A stretch of 64,000 bases of DNA from Streptomyces inusitatus (GCF_014651115.1 NZ_BMWG01000023.1:48227-112226), one strand, 5' to 3'. Counted from the first letter of the stretch, positions 42,452-51,441 are shown. Notes: generated from the sequence alone by a model not told the origin. Translations and numbers: made by a program.

Positions 42452-42520
42452 CTACGCGGGCCGCCGCCCGTGGTTCGCCTTACGGGTACGCCACTTCCGC
42501 TTGCGGGTGCGCTTCGACAC
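42452..42520 (-). CDS. 22-residue basic protein resembling ribosomal protein bL37
   Basis: A GTG-started ORF of 22 codons with an excellent GAGGAGG ribosome-binding site. The product is SKRTRKRKWRTRKANHGRRP plus one Ala after the start residue: extremely basic with a conserved-looking KANHGRRP end. This resembles the tiny 50S protein bL37 described in mycobacteria, which has a KRGRKxR...KANHGKRP pattern. It is downstream of ybaK on the same strand, probably in one operon. It is too short for most gene finders. Existence is well supported; the name rests on motif similarity. Confidence 0.72.
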   Translation of the reverse strand: MSKRTRKRKWRTRKANHGRRPA

Positions 42521-42584
42521 GGGCCCCTCCTCGGACAGGTCCTCTGTTAGGGACTTACCCGAGAAGCGGGCCCCCGTCGAGCCC

Positions 42585-43079
42585 TCAGACGCGGCCGATC
42601 CGCGCCAGTACCGCGCCGGTCAGCCCCGCGAGATCGCCGGGCGACAGCTCGACCTCCAGGCCCCGCCGTCCCGCCGAGACACAGATCGTGGGGTGCGCGG
42701 AGGCGGACTCGTCCAGCACCGTCCGCAGCCGCTTGCGCTGCCCCAGTGGCGAGATACCGCCCCGGACGTACCCCGTGGTGCGCTCCGCGGCCGCCGGGTC
42801 CGCCATCACCGCCCGCTTGCCGCCGACCGCGGCCGCCAGCGCCTTGAGGTCGAGCTGTCCCGCGACCGGGACCACCGCGACCGTCAGTTCGCCGTCCACC
42901 TCGGCGACCAGGGTCTTGAAGACCCGCTCGGGAGAGACCCCGAGAGCCTGGGCGGCCTCCTCGCCGTACGAGGCGGAGGCGGGGTCGTGCTCGTAGGCGT
43001 GGACGGTGAACTCCGCGCCCGCCGAGGTCAGTGCCACCGTCGCCGGTGTGCCGCCGGCATTCCTGGCCTTCTTCGCCAC
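42585..43079 (-). CDS. ybaK: Cys-tRNA(Pro) deacylase YbaK/EbsC
   Basis: A 164-residue YbaK-family editing protein that hydrolyses Cys-tRNA-Pro or related mischarged tRNAs. Family blocks are VFKTLVAEVDGELTVAVVP, GGISPLGQRKRLRTVLDESA and ICVSAGRRGLEVEL. Length is standard. It lies 48 bp downstream of the Lon-domain gene and upstream of the bL37-like ORF, all on the minus strand. Confidence 0.92.
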   Translation of the reverse strand: MAKKARNAGGTPATVALTSAGAEFTVHAYEHDPASASYGEEAAQALGVSPERVFKTLVAEVDGELTVAVVPVAGQLDLKALAAAVGGKRAVMADPAAAERTTGYVRGGISPLGQRKRLRTVLDESASAHPTICVSAGRRGLEVELSPGDLAGLTGAVLARIGRV

Positions 43080-43127
43080 TTCACCGGCTCCTGTTCGGTC
43101 GGATTCAGTCAGGTTCGGTCGATCGGG

Positions 43128-43868
43128 TCAGTTGGGGTTGGTCGGCTCCTGCGTCAGATTCACCGCGGGCAGCGACGGGAGATGGCGGATGACCGCCGTC
43201 TCCGAGCGCAGCAGCCCCAGCTCCTCGCGCAGCCGGGCGGCCGTGTCCGGAGCCTCCAGCAGCCGCTGCTTCACCGGGACGTCCAGCACCGCCGCCGCCG
43301 CGACCAGGTAGGACACCACCGACGGGTCGTCCGGCAGGTCCGTGCCGGTGGTCAGGGTCCGCTCCCGGGCCCCGGCCAGCCGCTTCTGATAGCTCCTGAA
43401 GGCCCGCAGCACCCCTTCGGCGAGCGCCCCCGCGTCCTCCCCGGTCTCCTCCGGGATCTCCTCCACCTCGGCGGTCAGAAACGGCCCGCTGGCGTCGACG
43501 GAGAGCAGCCGCACCCGGGTCGTCCCGGTGGCGAGCACCTCGAAGCTGCCGTCCGCGCGCTCCCGTACGGTCGCCGCGTCCGCGACGCACCCCACCGGGT
43601 GGAACGCCCGGAGCGGATCGTCGCCGAAGCCCGCGGCCGGGCCCGGTTCCAGGAGGGCGGCGGGGTCCGGCATGCCCGGCCCGGTCGCCGCGACCTCGCG
43701 GCCGTCGCGGATGGCGACCACCGCGAAGAGCCGGGGCTCCGAGTCGTCCGTCTTCAGCAGTTCGCGCATCATGGCGCGATAACGCTCCTCGAAGACATTG
43801 AGGGGGAGTACGAGCCCGGGGAACAGCACCGAGTTCAGCGGAAAGAGCGGCAGTCGTGCGGTGGTCAC
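43128..43868 (-). CDS. Lon N-terminal (substrate-binding) domain protein
   Basis: A 246-residue protein consisting only of a LON substrate-binding domain without ATPase or protease parts. It begins LPLFPLNSVLFPGLVLPLNVFEERYRAMM, the family signature. A helical tail with coiled-coil character follows (about 160-235). Such stand-alone proteins are common in actinobacteria; function unknown. GTG start at 43868, 11 bp after the preceding gene. Confidence 0.9.
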   Translation of the reverse strand: MTTARLPLFPLNSVLFPGLVLPLNVFEERYRAMMRELLKTDDSEPRLFAVVAIRDGREVAATGPGMPDPAALLEPGPAAGFGDDPLRAFHPVGCVADAATVRERADGSFEVLATGTTRVRLLSVDASGPFLTAEVEEIPEETGEDAGALAEGVLRAFRSYQKRLAGARERTLTTGTDLPDDPSVVSYLVAAAAVLDVPVKQRLLEAPDTAARLREELGLLRSETAVIRHLPSLPAVNLTQEPTNPN

Positions 43869-43879
43869 AACCGACTAGC

Positions 43880-44920
43880 CTAATGGCCCGCGAACCCGCC
43901 GCGCCCGGTCCGTGACCGAAGCGGGGTCGCCGACGCCACCTGGATCCGCACACCGTCCCGTGTGTCGAGGAACCGGCCGAGCGGATCGTCGGAGAAACGG
44001 TTCCACGGGAACGAGGTGGCGTACGGCCCGACCAGCCGGAACTGTTCGAGCGCCGGCTGCCAGCGGCCTCGGCGCGCCAGGACGTACGCGGTGAGGTTCC
44101 GCACCTCGGCGGGCCAGGGATCCGCCGCCGGATGTCCGGCGGAGAGCGCGATCGCCAGATCTGCGGCCGCGTCGACGCGCTCGGCCTCCACGGAGTGGGC
44201 GAGCCGCACCGGCCCGGCGCCGTCGCGGGGGGTCTCGTACTCCATCCGCGCGAACGCGGCCCGCACCGGCAGCGCCCGTATCAGCGAGCCCGGCAGGGCG
44301 TCGGCGGCGGCCTTCTCCGCGAAGTCGAAGCACTCGCGGTGCGAGCCGTACCACTGCGCCGAGAGATAGCGCAGGGCGGCCACATGGCACCCGTAGTGGT
44401 GCGGGGAGCGGCGCACGGCCTGCTCCCACAGCGCCTCGAACGCCGTGTGCGGGGCGTGCACGCCCCGCGCGTGGTCCAGCGCGATCCGCCAGGGCACCGG
44501 GTCGCGGGGGGCCGCGTCGGCCGCCGCGTCGATCAGCGGGCCGAGCTCCCGGAGCCGTTCGGCCCGGGCGGGGGAGTCCCAGGCCCGGCGGATCGCCAGC
44601 TCCGTCTTGACGATCAGCGCGTCCGGGTCGCGCGGCACGGCGGCCAGCCAGGAGGAGAGCCAATCGCCCCGGGAGTGGGCGAAGACGGCCAGCCGTGTCA
44701 CATAGCGGTCGCGGCTCTCCCACTGGGCCGCCTCCCGGGTGGCCGCGAGCAGTTCGGCGGCCGGTTCGAACTCCCCGACCGCCGCCGCGACCAGCGTCGG
44801 GCCGACGCGTTCGTCGGGCGCGTCGAGTAGCACCGCCTCATCGGGCGGCAGACCGTCGGCGAGCCGGGGCGTATGGCGGATCATGCGAGCGGTGCGCAGC
44901 AGAGCTCGAAGCAATGACAT
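43880..44920 (-). CDS. Uncharacterised helical repeat-like protein
   Basis: A 346-residue soluble protein rich in Ala, Arg, Leu and Trp, with an all-helical, TPR-like pattern: RDRYVTRLAVFAHSRGDWLSSWLAAVPRDPDALIVKTEL and HHYGCHVAALRYLSAQWYGSHRECFDFAEKA. It may belong to the DUF4034-type proteins of Streptomyces, but I cannot confirm this. The ATG at 44920 is chosen over 44932; neither has a good ribosome-binding site. It is followed closely by the Lon-domain gene, so they are likely co-transcribed. Confidence 0.75.
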   Translation of the reverse strand: MSLLRALLRTARMIRHTPRLADGLPPDEAVLLDAPDERVGPTLVAAAVGEFEPAAELLAATREAAQWESRDRYVTRLAVFAHSRGDWLSSWLAAVPRDPDALIVKTELAIRRAWDSPARAERLRELGPLIDAAADAAPRDPVPWRIALDHARGVHAPHTAFEALWEQAVRRSPHHYGCHVAALRYLSAQWYGSHRECFDFAEKAAADALPGSLIRALPVRAAFARMEYETPRDGAGPVRLAHSVEAERVDAAADLAIALSAGHPAADPWPAEVRNLTAYVLARRGRWQPALEQFRLVGPYATSFPWNRFSDDPLGRFLDTRDGVRIQVASATPLRSRTGRGGFAGH

Positions 44921-45032
44921 GGTGCGGACCATTGAAAACCGCAGGTGAGGGCCGCGCCAGAGGGCTGCTGTGAAGCTTTGGTGGCGGCGTAAAGGTTGTC
45001 CTGGCAAAGGCCAAGAGACTGTAAAGAAACGC

Positions 45033-45061
45033 GCGGGGGCCCGCTGCTGAAAGGCCCCCGC
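45033..45061 (-). terminator. Intrinsic-type terminator of the 45065 gene
   Basis: On the minus strand a perfect 9-bp stem (GCGGGGGCC with GGCCCCCGC) is followed by GCGTTTCTTT. The trailing T-rich run makes it look like a classical rho-independent terminator. Confidence 0.8.
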
Positions 45062-45064
45062 CAC

Positions 45065-46666
45065 TCACCCCCGGCTCAGCAGCCGTGTCGCCCCCGCCGC
45101 CACGGTCGTCGCCAGGATCCATCCCAGCATCACCAGCACCGCCCCCGCCCACTGCCAGTTGCCCTCCAGCCGCCAGAACCCGTCCTGCCCGAGATTGATC
45201 ACCGGGATCAGCAGATCGAGCGCGTACAGCGCCGCGTTCCACTGGGGGTGCTCGTCCTTCTTGATCGGATCCGGGTCCACCTGGGAGAAGGCCAGCGCCC
45301 CCGCCGCCCACAGCACCCCCATCCACAGCGCCGCCCGCCCGGGGCGGTAGCCGTACGCCACCGTCCAGTCCTGGAGGAACCCCCACAGCTTGGCCGCGAG
45401 CGGCAGCGTCTCGCGGCGGCGGCGCTGCTTGGCCAGCAGCACCTCACGGGCGTCCGCGTCCTCCCCGCTGTTGCGGAGCACGGTCGCCAGCCGTTCGTAC
45501 GGCTCCGGCGAGTACTCGGGGGTCGCCGACGCCACCCACTCCAGCCTGCGGGCCAGCGGGAACTCCTCGTACGGCACCAGGTTCTCGTAGACGAACCCGC
45601 CCATCGCGAGACCGCCGGGCCCCGGCCAGCTCGCCGCCTTGTCGACCAGGGTGATCACCTTCGCGCCGTTCAGCACCACCCGCCCCTCCTCGGGGCGCTG
45701 GGCGTTGAACCGCAGCTCCGGGCTGACGATCCGGCGCAGCGACAGCTCCTCGCCCTGGCTCATCACAAAACGGGCCCGGTGCAGATCGATCGCGTCGCCG
45801 AACCGGCCGTCGTCCAGGCGCACCCCGCCGTAGCACTCGAAGGACTGGAGCCGGGTGTTGCGCCGGTGCGCCTCGTCCAGGCCGATCCCGAACGGGGGAG
45901 TGGCGCCCGGGTCGCCCGTGGTCTCGCTCACCCACGCGCCGGTCATGTACAGCGTCCGCTCCACGGTGAGCTGGGGGGCGTTGAGCGCGCGGCGCTCGGC
46001 GGCGGCGCGCAGCCGGCTGCCGCGCAGGCTCAGCGAGACCCCGACCTTCGCCCCGCGCAGACTCACCTCGCCATAGGTCTCGATCAGCTCGGCCTGGAGG
46101 TCCTGCGCCACCGAGAGCCCGTCGGCGGTGATCGCCCGGCCCCGCCGGTCCGGCCGCACATGGATCTGGTTGATCAGCAGATCCGTGCCTATCTGGGCGT
46201 CGGTGAGGCGGATGCCGTGCTCCACCCGGCAGCGCGGCAGATGCAGATCCCCCTCGGTCCGCAGCCGGGCCGCCTCCAGCCGGGGAATGGCGCAGCCCAC
46301 CATCCGCACGGTGGTGAAATGCGCCTCGGGCAGCCACACCTCGCTCTCGAAGCGGCAGCCGTACAGCTCGACGTAGGGCGAGACGCTGCCGCCCGCGAGC
46401 TTGAGGGTGCCGGTGATCGCGGCCCCGCGCAGCTTGAGCGCCGCGACCCGCCCGGGGTGCGGCGAGGGCCCGCTCAGCAGCAGCCGCGCCACGATCGTGG
46501 CGCGCACACTCCGCTCGGGGCCCCAGGGCCGGGGGGAGAAGGGATCGTTCAGCAGCGGATCGGGATCGCTCAGGTCGTAGGTGCTCCCGTTCCGGAACGC
46601 GTTCCACATCCGCTGCTCGGTCGGGCTCAGCCCGTCCGGGGGCCCGTCGTCCGGCGGCTCGGTCAA
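45065..46666 (-). CDS. Membrane-anchored beta-helix-like protein
   Basis: A 533-residue protein. Residues 60-330 contain repeated short strands with regular L/A-G-A-x-I spacing (LKLRGAAITGTLKLAGG, LHLPRCRVEHGIRLTDAQIGTDL, GEVSLRGAKVGVSLSL), suggesting a pentapeptide-repeat or right-handed beta-helix-like fold. The C-terminus has two or three transmembrane helices (about 435-455, 475-490, 505-525). Similar proteins are annotated as membrane-associated oxidoreductases in Streptomyces, with no evident cofactor motif here. TTG start with GGAGGAAA upstream. Divergent from hisD. Confidence 0.8.
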   Translation of the reverse strand: MTEPPDDGPPDGLSPTEQRMWNAFRNGSTYDLSDPDPLLNDPFSPRPWGPERSVRATIVARLLLSGPSPHPGRVAALKLRGAAITGTLKLAGGSVSPYVELYGCRFESEVWLPEAHFTTVRMVGCAIPRLEAARLRTEGDLHLPRCRVEHGIRLTDAQIGTDLLINQIHVRPDRRGRAITADGLSVAQDLQAELIETYGEVSLRGAKVGVSLSLRGSRLRAAAERRALNAPQLTVERTLYMTGAWVSETTGDPGATPPFGIGLDEAHRRNTRLQSFECYGGVRLDDGRFGDAIDLHRARFVMSQGEELSLRRIVSPELRFNAQRPEEGRVVLNGAKVITLVDKAASWPGPGGLAMGGFVYENLVPYEEFPLARRLEWVASATPEYSPEPYERLATVLRNSGEDADAREVLLAKQRRRRETLPLAAKLWGFLQDWTVAYGYRPGRAALWMGVLWAAGALAFSQVDPDPIKKDEHPQWNAALYALDLLIPVINLGQDGFWRLEGNWQWAGAVLVMLGWILATTVAAGATRLLSRG

Positions 46667-46793
46667 GGATGTTTCCTCCGCTTTCTCTCTCTGTGCACTT
46701 CTCGTCGCGCAGCGTGTTCTGTCGTCGTTCTTCCCGCTGGGTGGCCGGGTGAACGCCAGTAGCCTTCCGATCTTGGTAAGAGTCCGTCAGCGT

Positions 46794-46810
46794 GTATCAG
46801 CCAGTGATAC
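46794..46810. promoter_or_regulatory. Inverted repeat upstream of hisD
   Basis: GTATCA (46794-46799) and TGATAC (46805-46810) are perfect arms around 5 bp, 40 bp before the hisD start. A candidate operator for the his genes. Confidence 0.4.
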
Positions 46811-46850
46811 GGGGAACGGCAGCCGAATCCGGTCTGCGAGAATTGACCCT

Positions 46851-48182
46851 GTGATCTCCCGAATCGATCTGCGCGGCGACGCCCTCCCCGAGGGGGCCGC
46901 CCTGCGCGCCCTGCTGCCCCGTGCCGAGTTCGACGTGGAAGCCGCCCTGGAGAAGGTGCGGCCCATCTGCGAGGACGTGCATCATCGCGGTACGGAGGCG
47001 CTGATCGAGTACGCGCGGAAGTTCGACGGCGTCACCCTGGAGCGGGTCCGGGTGCCCGCCGCCGCGCTCGCCGACGCGCTGGCGGGGCTCGACCCCGAGG
47101 TCAGGGCCGCCCTGGAGGAGTCCATCCGGCGGGCCAGGATCGTCCACCGCGCCCAGCGCCGCGGCGAGCACACCACCCAGGTCGTGCCCGGCGGCACGGT
47201 CACCGAGAAATGGGTCCCGGTCGAGAGGGTCGGGCTCTACGCCCCCGGCGGCCGCTCCGTCTACCCCTCCTCCGTGATCATGAACGCGGTCCCCGCGCAG
47301 GAGGCCGGCGTCGAGTCCATCGCGCTCGCCTCCCCGCCGCAGAAGGAGCACGGCGGCCTGCCCCACCCGACCATCCTCGCCGCCTGCGCCCTCCTCGGCG
47401 TCGACGAGGTCTACGCCGTCGGCGGCGCGCAGGCCGTCGCGATGTTCGCGTACGGCACCGAGGGCCCCGACGGCTGCGCCCCGGCGAACATGGTCACCGG
47501 CCCCGGCAATATCTGGGTCGCGGCCGCCAAGCGCTACTTCACCGGCCGGATCGGCATCGACACCGAGGCCGGTCCGACCGAGATCGCGGTCCTCGCCGAC
47601 GAGAGCGCCGACCCGGTGCACGTCGCCGCCGACCTGATCAGCCAGGCCGAGCACGACCCGCTGGCCGCCGCCGTCCTGGTCACCGACTCCGTCGAACTCG
47701 CCGACGCGGTCGAGCGGGAGCTGACGCCCCAGCTCGCGGCCACCAAGCACGTCGAGGACCGGATCCTGCCCGCCCTCTCCGGCCGGCAGTCCGCGATCGT
47801 CCTGGTCGACGGCGTCGAAGAGGGCCTGCGCGTCGTCAACGCGTACGGCGCGGAGCACCTGGAGATCCAGACCGCCGACGCCGCCGCCGTCGCCGCCCGG
47901 GTGCGCAACGCCGGAGCGATCTTCGTCGGCCCCTGGTCGCCGGTCTCCCTCGGCGACTACTGCGCCGGCTCCAACCACGTCCTGCCGACCGGCGGCTGCG
48001 CCTGCCACTCGTCGGGACTCTCCGTCCAGTCCTTCCTGCGCGGCATCCACATCGTGGACTACACGCGCGACGCCCTCGCCGAGGTGACCCACCACGTCGT
48101 CACCCTGGCCGAGGCGGAGGACCTGCCCGCGCACGGCGCGGCGATGAAGGCCCGTTTCTCGTGGAAGGTGCCCGGCCAGTGA
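46851..48182 (+). CDS. hisD: Histidinol dehydrogenase HisD
   Basis: A 443-residue zinc enzyme oxidising histidinol to histidine in two NAD-dependent steps. Characteristic blocks include VGLYAPGGRSVYPSSVIMNA, GPGNIWVAAAKRY, AGPTEIAVLADESA and SQAEHDP. GTG 46851 gives the standard N-terminus; no strong ribosome-binding site precedes it. It heads the his operon; its stop overlaps the hisC GTG. Confidence 0.97.
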   Translation: MISRIDLRGDALPEGAALRALLPRAEFDVEAALEKVRPICEDVHHRGTEALIEYARKFDGVTLERVRVPAAALADALAGLDPEVRAALEESIRRARIVHRAQRRGEHTTQVVPGGTVTEKWVPVERVGLYAPGGRSVYPSSVIMNAVPAQEAGVESIALASPPQKEHGGLPHPTILAACALLGVDEVYAVGGAQAVAMFAYGTEGPDGCAPANMVTGPGNIWVAAAKRYFTGRIGIDTEAGPTEIAVLADESADPVHVAADLISQAEHDPLAAAVLVTDSVELADAVERELTPQLAATKHVEDRILPALSGRQSAIVLVDGVEEGLRVVNAYGAEHLEIQTADAAAVAARVRNAGAIFVGPWSPVSLGDYCAGSNHVLPTGGCACHSSGLSVQSFLRGIHIVDYTRDALAEVTHHVVTLAEAEDLPAHGAAMKARFSWKVPGQ

Positions 48183-49327
48183 CCACCGACTCGACGAGGA
48201 CCGACCCGGTGGAGACCGGACCCCTGGGCATCGACGACCTGCCCGTCCGCGAGGAGCTGCGCGGCAAGTCCCCGTACGGCGCCCCCCAGCTGGACGTCCC
48301 CGTACAGCTGAACACCAATGAGAACCCCTACCCGCTGCCCGAGGCGCTGGTGGCGCGGATCGCCGAGCGGGTCACCGAGGCCGCGCGCGGCCTCAACCGC
48401 TACCCCGACCGGGACGCCGTCGCGCTCCGCACCGAGCTGGCCCGCTATCTCACCCGTACCGCCGGGCACCGGGTCGCCACCGAGAACATCTGGGCCGCCA
48501 ACGGGTCCAACGAGGTGCTCCAGCAGCTTCTCCAGACCTTCGGCGGCCCGGGGCGCACCGCGATCGGCTTCGAGCCCTCGTACTCGATGCACGCGCTGAT
48601 CTCCCGGGGGACCGGCACCGGCTGGATCTCCGGCCCGCGCAATGACGACTTCACCATCGACACGGCCGCCGCCGTCCGGGCCATCGCCGAGAACCGGCCC
48701 GAGGTCGTCTTCATCACCTCCCCCAACAACCCCACCGGCACCGCCGTCGCCGCCGAGACCGTGATCGAGCTGTACGAGGCGGCCCAGGCCGCCGGTCCCT
48801 CGATGGTCGTGGTCGACGAGGCTTACGTCGAGTTCAGCCACCGGCCCTCGCTGCTGCCGCTGCTTCAGGGCCGCCCCCATCTGGTGATCTCCCGCACGAT
48901 GTCCAAGGCGTTCGGCGCGGCCGGACTGCGCCTGGGCTATCTCGCGGCCTGCCCCGCCGTGGTCGACGCCGTACAGCTGGTGCGCCTGCCGTACCACCTC
49001 TCCGCCGTCACCCAGGCCACCGCGCTCGCCGCGCTGGAGCACACCGACACCCTGCTCGGCTATGTCGAGCAGCTGAAGACCGAGCGCGACCGCCTGGTCG
49101 CCGAGCTGCGCGCCATCGGGTACGAGGTCACCGACTCCGACGCCAACTTCGTGCAGTTCGGACGGTTCCCCGACGCGCACCGGGCCTGGCAGTACCTCCT
49201 CGACCGGGGCGTCCTGGTCCGGGACAACGGAGTGCCCGGCCGGCTGCGGGTCACCGCGGGCACCCCCGCAGAAAACGACGCGTTCCTCGACGCGGTCCGT
49301 GAGTTGAAGAAGGAGCAGAGCGCATGA
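48179..49327 (+). CDS. hisC: Histidinol-phosphate aminotransferase HisC
   Basis: A 382-residue PLP-dependent fold-type I aminotransferase acting at histidinol phosphate. LNTNENPYPLP, ITSPNNPTGTA, VVDEAYVEF and the PLP-lysine motif SKAFGAAGLRLGY are visible. Overlaps hisD at the start and hisB at the end by 4 bp. Confidence 0.96.
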   Translation: MTTDSTRTDPVETGPLGIDDLPVREELRGKSPYGAPQLDVPVQLNTNENPYPLPEALVARIAERVTEAARGLNRYPDRDAVALRTELARYLTRTAGHRVATENIWAANGSNEVLQQLLQTFGGPGRTAIGFEPSYSMHALISRGTGTGWISGPRNDDFTIDTAAAVRAIAENRPEVVFITSPNNPTGTAVAAETVIELYEAAQAAGPSMVVVDEAYVEFSHRPSLLPLLQGRPHLVISRTMSKAFGAAGLRLGYLAACPAVVDAVQLVRLPYHLSAVTQATALAALEHTDTLLGYVEQLKTERDRLVAELRAIGYEVTDSDANFVQFGRFPDAHRAWQYLLDRGVLVRDNGVPGRLRVTAGTPAENDAFLDAVRELKKEQSA

Positions 49328-49917
49328 ACCGCGTGGGCAGGGTGGAGCGCACCACCAAGGAGACGTCCGTCGTCGTCGAGATCGATCTCGACGGCACCGG
49401 AAAAGTCGATGTGTCGACCGGGGTCGGCTTCTACGACCACATGCTCGACCAGCTCGGCCGCCACGGCCTCTTCAACCTCACGGTGAAGACCGAGGGCGAC
49501 CTCCACATCGACTCGCACCACACCATCGAGGACACCGCCCTCGCCCTCGGCGCCGCCTTCAAGCAGGCCCTCGGCGACAAGGTCGGCATCTACCGCTTCG
49601 GCAACTGCACCGTGCCGCTGGACGAGTCCCTCGCCCAGGTCACCGTCGATCTCTCCGGCCGCCCCTACCTCGTGCACACCGAGCCCGAGAACATGGCGCC
49701 GATGATCGGCTCGTACGACACCACCATGACCCGGCACATCCTGGAGTCCTTCGTCGCCCAGGCCCAGATCGCGCTGCACGTCCACGTCCCGTACGGGCGC
49801 AACGCGCACCACATCGTGGAGTGCCAGTTCAAGGCGCTCGCCCGGGCCCTGCGGTACGCCGCCGAGCGCGACCCCCGCGCCGCCGGAATCCTCCCCTCCA
49901 CGAAGGGTGCGCTGTGA
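49324..49917 (+). CDS. hisB: Imidazoleglycerol-phosphate dehydratase HisB
   Basis: A 197-residue monofunctional dehydratase using manganese. GFYDHMLDQLGRHG, DSHHTIEDTALALG, and HVPYGRNAHHIVECQFKALARAL carry the metal-binding histidines. No phosphatase domain, as usual outside enterobacteria. Overlaps neighbours on both sides. Confidence 0.97.
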   Translation: MNRVGRVERTTKETSVVVEIDLDGTGKVDVSTGVGFYDHMLDQLGRHGLFNLTVKTEGDLHIDSHHTIEDTALALGAAFKQALGDKVGIYRFGNCTVPLDESLAQVTVDLSGRPYLVHTEPENMAPMIGSYDTTMTRHILESFVAQAQIALHVHVPYGRNAHHIVECQFKALARALRYAAERDPRAAGILPSTKGAL

Positions 49918-50081
49918 GCGGCGGCCTCTCCACCATCCTGATCGTCCTCGGACTCTTCCTCCTCGGCGGCGTCTACTCCTTCGTCAAGCAGGGGCTGCCC
50001 AGGGGTGTCATCGTGCTGCTCTCCATCGGCGCGTCGATGTGTCTGGTCGCCGGAGTCCTCCGATTGAGCGTGTGGTCATGA
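49914..50081 (+). CDS. Small membrane protein embedded in the his operon
   Basis: A 55-residue protein with two hydrophobic helices (about 5-23 and 31-51) joined by a short KQGLPRG loop. It is tied to hisB and hisH by 4-bp overlaps on both sides, so it is translated with the his enzymes. I know of no histidine biosynthetic role for such a protein. The overlap pattern strongly supports a real gene. Confidence 0.8.
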   Translation: MSGGLSTILIVLGLFLLGGVYSFVKQGLPRGVIVLLSIGASMCLVAGVLRLSVWS

Positions 50082-50719
50082 GCGCGGCCAAGAAAGTCGT
50101 CGTCCTCGACTACGGATTCGGCAATGTCCGCTCCGCCGAGCGGGCCCTGGCCCGGGTCGGCGCGGACGTCGAGATAACCCGCGACTTCGACGCCGCCATG
50201 AACGCCGAAGGACTCCTCGTCCCCGGCGTCGGCGCGTTCTCCGCCTGCATGGACGGACTGCGCCGCGCCCGCGGCGAATGGATCATCGGCCGCAGGCTCT
50301 CCGGCGGCCGGCCGGTGATGGGCATCTGCGTCGGCATGCAGATCCTCTTCTCCCGGGGCATCGAACACGGCGTGGAGACCGAGGGACTCGACGAGTGGCC
50401 CGGCACGGTCGGCCCGCTGAAGGCCCCGGTAGTCCCCCACATGGGCTGGAACACTGTGGACGCCCCCGCCGACAGCACCCTCTTCGCCGGGATCGACCCC
50501 GACTCCCGCTTCTACTTCGTGCACTCCTACGCGGCGCACGACTGGGACCTGGAAGTCACCAACCCCGCCATCCGCGCGCCCCGGGTCACCTGGGCCACCC
50601 ACGGCGAGCGCTTCGTCGCCGCCGTGGAGAACAGCGCGCTGACGGCGACGCAGTTCCACCCCGAGAAGTCCGGCGACGCCGGCGCCCAGCTGCTGACCAA
50701 CTGGATCGGAACACTGTGA
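50078..50719 (+). CDS. hisH: IGP synthase glutaminase subunit HisH
   Basis: A 213-residue class I glutamine amidotransferase that supplies ammonia to HisF. The catalytic Cys84 lies in GICVGMQ; His194 and Glu196 lie in QFHPEKS. The N-terminal VVVLDYGFGNVRS is typical. Overlaps the small membrane ORF and priA. Confidence 0.97.
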   Translation: MSAAKKVVVLDYGFGNVRSAERALARVGADVEITRDFDAAMNAEGLLVPGVGAFSACMDGLRRARGEWIIGRRLSGGRPVMGICVGMQILFSRGIEHGVETEGLDEWPGTVGPLKAPVVPHMGWNTVDAPADSTLFAGIDPDSRFYFVHSYAAHDWDLEVTNPAIRAPRVTWATHGERFVAAVENSALTATQFHPEKSGDAGAQLLTNWIGTL

Positions 50720-51441
50720 CCAAGCTCGAACTCCTCCCCGCCGTCGATGTCCGCGACGGCCAGGCCGTCCGTCTCGTGCACGGGGAGTCCGGTACGGAGA
50801 CCTCCTACGGCTCCCCCCTCGACGCCGCCCTCGCCTGGCAGCGCGCGGGCGCCGAGTGGCTCCACCTGGTCGACCTCGACGCCGCCTTCGGCACCGGCGA
50901 CAACCGCGCGCTGATCGCCGAGGTCGCCGGCGCGATGGACATCAAGGTCGAACTCTCCGGCGGCATCCGCGACGACGCCTCGCTCGCCGCCGCCCTCGCC
51001 ACCGGCTGCACCCGGGTCAACCTCGGCACCGCGGCCCTGGAGACCCCCGAGTGGGTCGCCAAGGTCATCGCCGAACACGGCGACAAGATCGCCGTCGGCC
51101 TCGACGTACGCGGCACCACCCTGCGCGGCCGGGGCTGGACCCGCGACGGCGGCGACCTCTACGAGACCCTCGCCCGCCTCGACTCCGAGGGCTGCGCCCG
51201 CTACGTCGTCACCGACATCGCCAAGGACGGCACCCTCCAGGGCCCCAACCTGGAGCTGCTGAAGAACGTCTGCGCCGTCACCGACAAGCCCGTCGTCGCC
51301 TCCGGCGGCGTCTCCTCCCTGGACGACCTCCGCGCCATCTCCTCCCTCGTCGCCGTCGGCGTCGAGGGCGCGATCGTCGGCAAGGCGCTCTACGCGAAGG
51401 CCTTCACCCTGGAGGAAGCACTCGCGGCGGTGTCGGAGTGA
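50716..51441 (+). CDS. priA: Bifunctional HisA/TrpF isomerase PriA
   Basis: A 241-residue (beta/alpha)8 barrel. It begins LELLPAVDVRDGQAVRLVHG and has ELSGGIRDD and the TDIAKDGTLQGPN segment with a catalytic Asp. In Streptomyces and mycobacteria this enzyme isomerises both ProFAR (histidine) and PRA (tryptophan). No trpF is present with the trp genes here, consistent with a dual role. GTG overlaps the hisH stop. Confidence 0.93.
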   Translation: MTKLELLPAVDVRDGQAVRLVHGESGTETSYGSPLDAALAWQRAGAEWLHLVDLDAAFGTGDNRALIAEVAGAMDIKVELSGGIRDDASLAAALATGCTRVNLGTAALETPEWVAKVIAEHGDKIAVGLDVRGTTLRGRGWTRDGGDLYETLARLDSEGCARYVVTDIAKDGTLQGPNLELLKNVCAVTDKPVVASGGVSSLDDLRAISSLVAVGVEGAIVGKALYAKAFTLEEALAAVSE

